Shown here in pieces: positions 1 to 5,000 of a stretch of 5,962 nucleotides of DNA. The notes beneath the pieces are model-generated. The model was not told the origin of the DNA. It did no database searches and saw only the letters and a list, made by a program, of their open reading frames with translations. A program made the translations under genes and the position numbers. The stretch comes from Caldilineae bacterium (GTDB taxonomy: Bacteria > Chloroflexota > Anaerolineae > J102). The stretch spans positions 1 to 5,962 of the forward strand of contig DUEF01000301.1 of assembly GCA_011176555.1 (NCBI GenBank), in the 5' to 3' direction. Within the stretch, counting starts at the first letter, position 1; each line of letters opens with the position of its first letter.

Positions 1-384
1 ATCGCTGACGTATTCCCAGATGGGATCGCGGGGGCTGCCGTGCACCAGGGTGATTTCGTTCACCTCCCGCCTGCTGGGCAATGCGCCCAACCAGTCTACT
101 GTTTCCGGCCGCAGGTGCTCCCGCTGCCAGCGCGCGGCGTAGGCGGCGATATCATTGAAATCGGCCAGCGGCGTTTTGCCGATCACGGCCAGATCGTGGT
201 TTCCGGCCAGACAAACGGCCGCGCGCTCCCGGATCAGATCGGCGCAGGCTTGCGGTTCGGGGCCATAGCCCACGATGTCGCCCAGGCACCAGATCGTGTC
301 CGGCGCCAGCCGGTCGATTTCGGCCAGCACCACTTGCAAGGCGATTAGATTAGCGTGGATATCGGAGAGGATGGCAATACGCAT
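1..384 (-). CDS. Metallophosphoesterase, calcineurin-like family (N-terminal 128 residues, runs off the left edge)
   Basis: Seen: reading the minus strand from the ATG at 384, an open frame of 128 codons continues to base 1 without a stop. The metal-binding motifs of calcineurin-like phosphoesterases appear in order: D8-x-H10 in SDIHAN, G35-D36 in LGDIVGYGP, G61-N62-H63-D64, and H115-G116 in LVHGSPRDP. The protein begins directly with the first beta strand (MRIAILSD), which supports this start. No Shine-Dalgarno sequence precedes it. Known: the family uses a two-metal centre to hydrolyse phosphomono- or diesters, is cytosolic here (no signal peptide), and members of this compact type are usually around 240 residues. 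The last histidine motif would therefore lie outside the window. The substrate cannot be told from sequence; nucleotides, phosphoproteins and phospholipids are all possible within the family. The gene is divergent from tsaE and probably unrelated in function. Confidence 0.93.
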   Translation of the reverse strand, partial: MRIAILSDIHANLIALQVVLAEIDRLAPDTIWCLGDIVGYGPEPQACADLIRERAAVCLAGNHDLAVIGKTPLADFNDIAAYAARWQREHLRPETVDWLGALPSRREVNEITLVHGSPRDPIWEYVSD

Positions 385-406
385 GATGAATGGTGTCGAT
401 AGGATC

Positions 407-434
407 AGCATAGCACAATTCGCTGGCAATGCAA
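407..434 (-). promoter_or_regulatory. Possible promoter for the metallophosphoesterase
   Basis: On the minus strand TTGCAT (434-429) and TATGCT (412-407) are separated by 16 bases, and the -10 is preceded by TGC, an extended -10 signature. Transcription would start near 400, giving a leader of about 16 bases. Both boxes are poor matches (3/6 and 4/6), so this is only a candidate. Confidence 0.25.
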
Positions 435-491
435 CTTGGGCGGTCGTGTGTTACGGGGCCGCTCCGCAAAATCTGTGTGATGTGCGTTAAT

Positions 492-553
492 CCGTAGTGC
501 GTGTTGCGTATTGCGTGGCGACAACCCAGCGGAACACGCAACACGCAACACGG
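492..553. repeat. Intergenic imperfect palindrome made of 7-bp units (copy 1)
   Basis: The left arm 492-515 and the right arm 530-553 are inverted repeats, matching at 20 of 24 positions. The inner bases TGG (516-518) and CCA (526-528) can pair further, leaving a small loop. The right arm is three tandem heptads (two AACACGC, then AACACGG). The left arm is the same idea in inverse, with GCGTGTT followed by GCGTATT. The element lies in the divergent region between the phosphoesterase and tsaE. No T-run follows, so it does not look like an intrinsic terminator. Related copies lie at 1048-1124 and 3112-3174. Confidence 0.8.
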
Positions 554-560
554 ATAAGGT

Positions 561-589
561 TTGGCGTTGTGGGCGCAATCCGATACAAT
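561..589 (+). promoter_or_regulatory. Sigma70-like promoter of tsaE, apparently leaderless
   Basis: TTGGCG (561-566, 4/6 to consensus) and TACAAT (584-589, 5/6) are separated by exactly 17 bases. The expected transcription start, 6-8 bases past the -10, falls at 595-597, and the tsaE ATG is 597-599. The mRNA would therefore begin at or next to the start codon, which agrees with the lack of any ribosome-binding site there. Confidence 0.55.
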
Positions 590-596
590 CGTAGGC

Positions 597-1043
597 ATGT
601 CGGTTACGTTTTACAGCGATAGCCCCGAAACCACTCGGTCATGGGCGATCCAACTTGCCGCCCGGTTGCAAGCGCCCGTTGTCGTCGCTCTCTATGGCGA
701 TTTGGGCGCGGGTAAAACCCTCGTCGCCCAGGCCATCGCCGCGGCGCTGGGCGTGACCGGTCCTGTCACCAGCCCCACCTTCACCCTGATCAACGAATAC
801 GATCTGTCCGATGGCGGCATTTTGTTCCATGTCGATTGCTACCGCCTGCAAAATCCCGAGGCAGAGGCCGTCGCTCTGGGGCTGACGGAGTTGTTCGATC
901 AGGGCGTCGTCCTCATCGAATGGGCCGACCGCATCGCTTCTTTGCTTCCTGATGACCGCATCGATGTGGTTTTGCAGGACGCCGGTCCCGGCCACCGGCG
1001 CATCGAAATGACTGATCGGCGTTTTGTAATGCGTGAAACATAA
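597..1043 (+). CDS. tsaE: tRNA threonylcarbamoyladenosine biosynthesis ATPase TsaE
   Basis: Seen: 148 residues, a usual length for TsaE. A Walker A P-loop GDLGAGKT sits at residues 34-41, followed by the family signatures SPTFTLINEY (59-68), HVDCYRL (78-84) and IEWADR (107-112), which carries the conserved acidic residue E108. Known: TsaE is a small cytosolic P-loop ATPase that binds the TsaB-TsaD complex and is needed for its turnover when threonylcarbamate is moved to A37 of ANN-decoding tRNAs (t6A). Start: ATG 597 is preferred over an in-frame TTG at 561, because that extension would consist of the promoter itself and the family normally starts shortly before the P-loop strand. The gene is first in a same-strand run with tsaB and rimI, and a palindromic repeat separates it from tsaB. 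Nothing looks truncated. Confidence 0.95.
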   Translation: MSVTFYSDSPETTRSWAIQLAARLQAPVVVALYGDLGAGKTLVAQAIAAALGVTGPVTSPTFTLINEYDLSDGGILFHVDCYRLQNPEAEAVALGLTELFDQGVVLIEWADRIASLLPDDRIDVVLQDAGPGHRRIEMTDRRFVMRET

Positions 1044-1047
1044 AGTG

Positions 1048-1124
1048 ACGTATTACGTCGTGCGTGTTCCGTTCTCTTGACGCCGATCCAACGGACCACG
1101 CAAAACGCAAAACGCAAAACGCAC
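1048..1124. repeat. Intergenic heptad/palindrome element between tsaE and tsaB (copy 2)
   Basis: The element starts five bases after the tsaE stop. Its left part, 1048-1072, matches 3112-3136 at 22 of 25 positions in direct orientation, and 1056-1072 matches 493-509 at 15 of 17. The right part (1101-1121) is three perfect CAAAACG heptads, a variant of the CAACACG units of copy 1. Bases 1060-1071 and 1092-1103 form an inverted pair with 10 of 12 matches, so the element can fold, but less well than copy 1. No T-run follows closely, so strong termination is not indicated. Confidence 0.75.
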
Positions 1125-1167
1125 TAACGTACACTTTGCAGAGCAACCCTCCAATTCCCAATCCAAC

Positions 1168-1818
1168 ATGCTCCTCGCCCTCGACACCGCCACGCAATTC
1201 GCCTCCATCTCCCTGTACGATGGCGTTTCGGTGTTGGCCGAGCTAAATTGGCGGTCGGAGCGACGTCATACGGTGGAGTTAGCGCCGCAGGTTGATGCTT
1301 TATTGGCGTTGCGCAAAATCACACCGCAAGACTTGACGGCGCTGGCGGTGGCGATTGGTCCCGGCTCCTACACGGGCACGCGCATCGCCCTCAGCTTCGC
1401 CAAGGGCATCGTGGCCGCGACCGGCCTGCCGTTGGTGGGGGTTCCCACGCTCGACGCCCTGGCCTATCCCCACATCCGCGCCGATGCGGCGTTGTGTGCA
1501 CTGGTGGCGGCTGGCCGGGGTCGGTACTGCTGGGCGAGCTACGCGCCAGGGCCGGGTTTGCCCAAACGCACGAGCGAATGGGGCCTGAACCGACTGCCGG
1601 AAATCCTGCCGGAATTGCCCTCGCCAGTGCGGTTCGTGGGCGAACTGAGCCAGGATGACGTGCAATTCTTGTATGGCCACGGCAACACAGCGCCTGACAT
1701 CGTTCCGTCGGCGCTGGCGCTGAGGCGGGCGGGTGCGCTGGCCGCATTGGCCTGGCCACGCTTACAAACCGGTGATTTCGACGATCCCACCACACTCAGC
1801 CCCATCTACCTGGGCTAA
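1168..1818 (+). CDS. tsaB: tRNA threonylcarbamoyladenosine biosynthesis scaffold TsaB
   Basis: Seen: 216 residues beginning with the ASKHA-type first strand LLALDTATQFASISLYDG (2-19). It carries the family signature GPGSYTGTRI (64-73), the following helix and GVPTLDALAY (91-100), and ends in the typical SPIYLG. Known: TsaB (YeaZ) is a catalytically inactive paralogue of TsaD that heterodimerises with TsaD and docks TsaE for t6A synthesis in the cytosol. Start: the ATG at 1168 sits just before the first strand. No Shine-Dalgarno sequence is visible, and the preceding 124 bases are mostly the repeat element. A hairpin with a short T-run lies shortly after the stop. The N-terminal half is clear; the C-terminal half (about 110-200) is divergent, as is usual for this family. 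TsaD, its obligate partner, is not encoded in the window. Confidence 0.94.
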   Translation: MLLALDTATQFASISLYDGVSVLAELNWRSERRHTVELAPQVDALLALRKITPQDLTALAVAIGPGSYTGTRIALSFAKGIVAATGLPLVGVPTLDALAYPHIRADAALCALVAAGRGRYCWASYAPGPGLPKRTSEWGLNRLPEILPELPSPVRFVGELSQDDVQFLYGHGNTAPDIVPSALALRRAGALAALAWPRLQTGDFDDPTTLSPIYLG

Positions 1819-1855
1819 CTGCCCAACCAGGGCGATTGATTTCGGCCCTTCCCCG

Positions 1856-1889
1856 CGGCGCATCTGGGGATGCGCACTCCGCCGTTTTT
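1856..1889 (+). terminator. Hairpin followed by T5 downstream of tsaB (possible weak terminator)
   Basis: CGGCG (1856-1860) can pair with CGCCG (1880-1884), with an inner CATC-TGGG-GATG stem-loop (1861-1872) and a seven-base bulge. Five Ts follow at 1885-1889. Alternatively, GCGCATC (1858-1864) and GATGCGC (1869-1875) make a perfect 7-bp stem with a TGGG loop. It could attenuate transcription between tsaB and rimI, and it also encloses the ATG at 1870. The structure is predicted by eye only. Confidence 0.4.
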
Positions 1890-2481
1890 CGTTGATTGTT
1901 TTCCGTTGACTGTTAACTGTTTTCTTCCCTTCCGCATCGATGCCATGCGCATGACAGACATCCCGTATGTCATGGCCATCGAGCGCCGCGTCTTCCCGCT
2001 GGCCTGGACCAGTGGCATATATCGTCGCGAGCTGGCCGCCAATCCCTGGTCTCATTACCTGGTCTTGCGTTCGACTGCATCCGATTACCCCCCACTGCTA
2101 GCTTACGGCGGCGTCTGGCGATTCGATCAGGCCGGTCACATCGCCACCATCGCCACGCATCCTGATTACACCGGTCGCAAATTGGGCGGCTACATGCTCA
2201 TTCATCTCTTGCTCAAGGCCTACGAAATTGGGTGCACTGAGGCGACTCTGGAGGTCCGCGCCTCGAATACGGCGGCGCAGGCGTTGTACGTTCGCTACGG
2301 TTTCGAGATCGTCGGACGCCGTCGTCGGTATTACAGCAACGACCATGAGGATGCGTTGATCATGACTCGTCCCACGTTGGAACCCGCCCCGCTCTTGCAG
2401 GAATTGGCGGACATCGAAACCGAATTATGCCAGATCTGGTCTCAATCGGCCGTAAACCTCTCCACCTCAAACGCGATATGA
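1870..2481 (+). CDS. rimI: GNAT-family N-acetyltransferase, RimI-like (start uncertain)
   Basis: Seen: 203 residues from the ATG at 1870. The GNAT fold begins at FRIDAMRMTDIPYVMAIE (21-38), continues through IATIATHPDYTGRKLGG (91-107), which carries the acetyl-CoA loop, and VRASNTAAQALYVRYGF (129-145) with N133 and Y140, and ends with RRRRYYSNDHEDALIM (150-165). This matches RimI, which acetylates protein N-termini, classically ribosomal protein S18; the true substrates here are unknown. The loop TGRKLGG departs from the usual R/Q-x-x-G-x-G/A pattern. A tail of about 38 residues follows the core. Start: ATG 1870 lies inside a hairpin and its first 20 codons are repeat-derived. TTG 1906 and ATG 1945 (178 residues) are alternatives, but 1945 would remove the first beta strand. 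The gene follows tsaB by 51 bases, and its stop overlaps the udg start (ATGA). Confidence 0.85.
   Translation: MRTPPFFVDCFPLTVNCFLPFRIDAMRMTDIPYVMAIERRVFPLAWTSGIYRRELAANPWSHYLVLRSTASDYPPLLAYGGVWRFDQAGHIATIATHPDYTGRKLGGYMLIHLLLKAYEIGCTEATLEVRASNTAAQALYVRYGFEIVGRRRRYYSNDHEDALIMTRPTLEPAPLLQELADIETELCQIWSQSAVNLSTSNAI
1884..1925. repeat. Direct array of six GTT-led heptads
   Basis: From 1884 to 1925 the sequence reads as six consecutive 7-bp units, each starting with GTT, with patterns such as GTTGATT, GTTGACT and GTTAACT. On the other strand they are AAC-led, like the AACACGC units of the palindrome at 492-553, which suggests one broad class of heptad repeat. The array is T-rich and unlike the GC-rich coding DNA around it. 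It lies in the only stretch where the rimI start is doubtful. Confidence 0.65.
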
Positions 2482-3110
2482 ACAATGCCAGCGCAGAATT
2501 GAAACGAATCAGCGATCAGATCACGACTTGCCAACAATGCCCGCTTGGCCGAATGCGCACCAAAGCCGTCGCCGGAGAGGGGCCGCCTGACGCCGAGATC
2601 ATGCTGATCGGCGAAGGCCCCGGCTACCATGAAGATCGGCAAGGCCGTCCCTTTGTTGGTCAATCTGGAAAGTTGCTGGAGCATTTACTGGCGACCATCG
2701 GTCTGACCCGAGAGCAAGTTTTCATCACCAACGTCATCAAATGTCGTCCACCGAGCAATCGCGACCCGCTGCCACAGGAGATCGAAGCCTGCACACCCTA
2801 CCTGCACCGGCAGATCGATCTGATCTCGCCCCTGTTGATCGTGACCCTGGGGCGCTTCTCGATGGCGCAGTTTTTCCCGGCCAGCGCCCGTATTACCCGT
2901 ATTCATGGCCAGCCGCTGCGCCAGGAAGGGCGAATCATCATGCCCATGTTTCATCCAGCGGCAGCGTTGCGCAATCCACAGTGGCAGAGCGCCATGAAGC
3001 AGGATTTCGCCCGGATTCCAGCTTTGCTGGAGGAAGCCAGGCGCGAACGCGCGGTTCAGGATGCGGCCGAGCAAGAACCGGACGACATGGAGCAGTTGAG
3101 TTTCTTTTGA
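2478..3110 (+). CDS. udg: Type 4 (Fe-S) uracil-DNA glycosylase
   Basis: Seen: 210 residues. Four cysteines fit the family 4 [4Fe-4S] pattern: C18-x2-C21, C89 and C105. Motif 1 is GEGPGYHEDRQGRPFVG (45-61), which normally reads GEAPG-x-x-ED-x-x-G-x-PFVG. TNVIKCRPPSNRDP (84-97) and FHPAAALRNP (158-167), the motif 2 histidine region, follow. Known: family 4 UDGs excise uracil from DNA, starting base-excision repair of deaminated cytosine. Start: ATG 2478 overlaps the rimI stop as ATGA, the classic sign of translational coupling. An in-frame ATG at 2427 would overlap rimI by 55 bases and add 17 residues with no family likeness. The C-terminus is a charged linker (184-205) ending in QLSFF (206-210), which resembles the bacterial sliding-clamp binding pentapeptide. 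Family assignment is firm; cluster and clamp binding are inferred. Confidence 0.94.
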   Translation: MNNASAELKRISDQITTCQQCPLGRMRTKAVAGEGPPDAEIMLIGEGPGYHEDRQGRPFVGQSGKLLEHLLATIGLTREQVFITNVIKCRPPSNRDPLPQEIEACTPYLHRQIDLISPLLIVTLGRFSMAQFFPASARITRIHGQPLRQEGRIIMPMFHPAAALRNPQWQSAMKQDFARIPALLEEARRERAVQDAAEQEPDDMEQLSFF

Positions 3111-3111
3111 A

Positions 3112-3174
3112 ACGTATTTCGTGGTGTGTGTTCCGTATGGTCAGGCTTCTTGGCGCTACGCAATACGCAACACG
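3112..3174. repeat. Intergenic imperfect palindrome between udg and rnj (copy 3), possible terminator
   Basis: The element begins one base after the udg stop. Bases 3112-3136 repeat 1048-1072 with three mismatches in 25. Arms 3120-3140 and 3154-3174 are inverted with 15 of 21 matches and a 13-base loop. The right arm contains the heptads CAATACG and CAACACG. Unlike the other copies, it is closely followed by five Ts (3178-3182), so it may double as a weak terminator between udg and rnj. Confidence 0.72.
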
Positions 3175-3209
3175 TGGTTTTTGATCATCCCCAACGTAGC
3201 TATCATCCC

Positions 3210-3214
3210 AGGAG
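3210..3214 (+). promoter_or_regulatory. Shine-Dalgarno sequence of rnj, fixing a TTG start
   Basis: AGGAG lies six bases before the TTG at 3221, an ideal spacing. It is the only strong Shine-Dalgarno sequence among the seven gene starts in the window, and it decides the otherwise unusual TTG initiation codon. Confidence 0.8.
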
Positions 3215-3220
3215 ATAAAT

Positions 3221-4888
3221 TTGACCCCCGCCTTCTCAACCAAAACAGAAAAAACCTTCCGCATCATTCCTCTCGGCGGCCTCGGCGAGTTCGGGAAGAA
3301 CCTGATGGTGTATGAGTACGACGATACGATCCTGTGCATCGACGCCGGCCTCATGTTTCCCGAGGAAGACATGCCAGGCGTCGATATCGTCATTCCCGAC
3401 GTCACCTACCTCGTACAAAACGCCGATAAAGTCAAGGGTTTCATCCTCACCCACGGGCACGAGGACCATATCGGGGCCCTGGCCTACATCCTTCCCCAGA
3501 TCAACGTCCCGGTGTACGGCACTCGTCTGACGCTCGGCCTGGTCAGGAACAAATTACGAGAGCGCAGACTGCTCGATCAAGTGGATTTACGTCTGATCGA
3601 TGAACATTCTAAGCTGGAATTCGGGCCTTTCAACGTCGAGTTCGTACACCTCTGCCATTCCATTCCCGACGCCGTGGGCGTCGTCATCCGCAGCCCCATC
3701 GGCAACGTCCTCCATGTCAGCGACTTCAAGTTCGATCCTCACCCGGTCGATGGCCGTTTGACGGACGAAGCCAAACTGAAGGCGTTGGGTGATGAAGGCA
3801 TCCGTTTTCTTCTTTCCGATTCGACCAACTCCGAGGTGATAGGCTTCACGCCGTCGGAACTGGAGTTGGAGCAAGTTCTGGAGAAGATCATCAGCGAGGC
3901 CCCAGGGCGCGTGATTCTGGCGACTTTCGCATCCAATATCTCCCGCGTGCAGCAGGTCATCAACGTGGCGATGCGACACGGGCGCAAAGTGGGCGTGACG
4001 GGACGGAGCATGATCAATAACACCCGCATGGCCGCGGAATTGGGCTATCTCACACCGCCCCCCGACGGTTTGTTGACCCCCGACCAGATGAACTACCTCC
4101 CACCGGAGCAAGTCGTGATCGTGTGCACGGGCAGCCAGGGAGAACCCACCAGCGCTCTGGTGCGCATGAGTCGCGGTCAGTACCGGCACCTGCGTATCGG
4201 CAAAGGGGACACCGTCATCATCAGCGCCTCCCCGATTCCGGGCAACGAAAAGATGATTCACCGCACCCTCGACAATCTTTTCCGCCTGGGCGCCGACATC
4301 TACTACGACGAACTCTTCGATGTCCACGTCAGTGGCCACGGCAGCCGCGAGGATTTGAAACGTCTGATCGAACTCGTCCAGCCGGAATACATGATTCCCA
4401 TCCATGGCGAATACCGCCAACTGGTGCTGCATGCGCGCCTGGCCAAGTCATTGGGCATTCCCGAAGACCACATCTTCATCATCGAGGATGGTCAGGTTGT
4501 GGAAGTCGGGAAGGAGTGGATTTTTACGGATGGAACCGTCACCAGCGGTCGGGTGTTGGTCGATGGCCTGGGCGTCGGCGATATTGGCTCGGTGGTTTTG
4601 CGTGACCGCCGCCACCTGGCGCGCGACGGTTTCCTCGTGGTCACGGTGGGGCTGGATGAAGAGACGGGGGAAGTGATCTTGGGGCCTGAGATCCTATCCC
4701 GCGGCTTCGTTTATGTAGCCGAGTCGGAAAATTTGCTTGATGATGCCAAGGAAGTAGTCTGGGATGTGTTGGAAACGTACGATAGCGTGCAAGATGTGGC
4801 TACGCACTTGCATACCGCTCTGGCCGATTTCTGTTACCGCGCCATGCGGCGGCGGCCCATGATTTTGCCGCTGGTGGTGGAGTTGTAG
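3221..4888 (+). CDS. rnj: Ribonuclease J
   Basis: Seen: 555 residues, the normal length for RNase J. The metallo-beta-lactamase part starts with FRIIPLGGLGEFGKNLMVYE (13-32) and carries the zinc motif HGHEDHIG (78-85: H78, H80, D82, H83), H146 in HSIPD and D168 in VSDFKFD. The beta-CASP domain includes TGSQGEP (303-309), SGHGS (371-375) and PIHGEYR with H395. A C-terminal domain follows from about 450. Known: RNase J is a cytosolic zinc-dependent 5'-3' exo- and endoribonuclease acting in mRNA decay and rRNA maturation, often with another RNase J or RNase Y; only one is seen here. Start: TTG 3221, chosen for the AGGAG six bases upstream; no ATG occurs in frame before the conserved strand. A palindromic repeat separates it from udg, and its 3' end overlaps the ftsK promoter. 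All catalytic residues look intact. Confidence 0.97.
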   Translation: MTPAFSTKTEKTFRIIPLGGLGEFGKNLMVYEYDDTILCIDAGLMFPEEDMPGVDIVIPDVTYLVQNADKVKGFILTHGHEDHIGALAYILPQINVPVYGTRLTLGLVRNKLRERRLLDQVDLRLIDEHSKLEFGPFNVEFVHLCHSIPDAVGVVIRSPIGNVLHVSDFKFDPHPVDGRLTDEAKLKALGDEGIRFLLSDSTNSEVIGFTPSELELEQVLEKIISEAPGRVILATFASNISRVQQVINVAMRHGRKVGVTGRSMINNTRMAAELGYLTPPPDGLLTPDQMNYLPPEQVVIVCTGSQGEPTSALVRMSRGQYRHLRIGKGDTVIISASPIPGNEKMIHRTLDNLFRLGADIYYDELFDVHVSGHGSREDLKRLIELVQPEYMIPIHGEYRQLVLHARLAKSLGIPEDHIFIIEDGQVVEVGKEWIFTDGTVTSGRVLVDGLGVGDIGSVVLRDRRHLARDGFLVVTVGLDEETGEVILGPEILSRGFVYVAESENLLDDAKEVVWDVLETYDSVQDVATHLHTALADFCYRAMRRRPMILPLVVEL

Positions 4889-4911
4889 TCGCCATGATAA
4901 ACTGCTATAAT
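4883..4911 (+). promoter_or_regulatory. Extended -10 promoter of ftsK
   Basis: A perfect TATAAT (4906-4911) preceded by TGC (4903-4905) gives an extended -10 element. TTGTAG (4883-4888), 17 bases upstream, is a weak -35 and overlaps the last codons of rnj. Transcription would begin near 4918, leaving a leader of about 83 bases before the ftsK ATG. Confidence 0.6.
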
Positions 4912-5000
4912 AACTTTGCGAACAAATGAGCTAGCCTGATTGGCCCGGTCTTCAACTTCCCCATCTGAACGCCCGCCACAAACATTCCCCCAACACGAAC

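Noticed and set aside
492..553. CRISPR-like repeats
   Set aside because: The repeated units are only 7 bp, contiguous and without unique spacers, so this is not a CRISPR array.
1391..1795. A 134-codon minus-strand frame inside tsaB
   Set aside because: It is antisense to a clear TsaB frame and has a Pro/Arg-rich translation without motifs, so it is a coding shadow.
2427..2477. Longer start for the uracil-DNA glycosylase at ATG 2427
   Set aside because: It would overlap rimI by 55 bases and add residues unlike the family. The ATGA overlap at 2478 is the more typical arrangement.
3201..3206. TATCAT as a -10 box for rnj
   Set aside because: Transcription would start inside the Shine-Dalgarno sequence and there is no credible -35 at a suitable distance.
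3587..4432. A 281-codon open frame on the minus strand inside rnj
   Set aside because: It lies wholly opposite the conserved RNase J frame with its full set of catalytic motifs. Its translation shows no recognisable domain, and long antisense frames are common in GC-rich genes.
4123..4605. A 160-codon plus-strand frame inside rnj
   Set aside because: It is a frame-shifted reading of the RNase J coding sequence, rich in Arg, Pro and His, with no domain and no start signals.
4894..4929. An 11-residue open frame upstream of ftsK
   Set aside because: It overlaps the TATAAT box, so its ATG would lie before the predicted transcription start. It has no ribosome-binding site.
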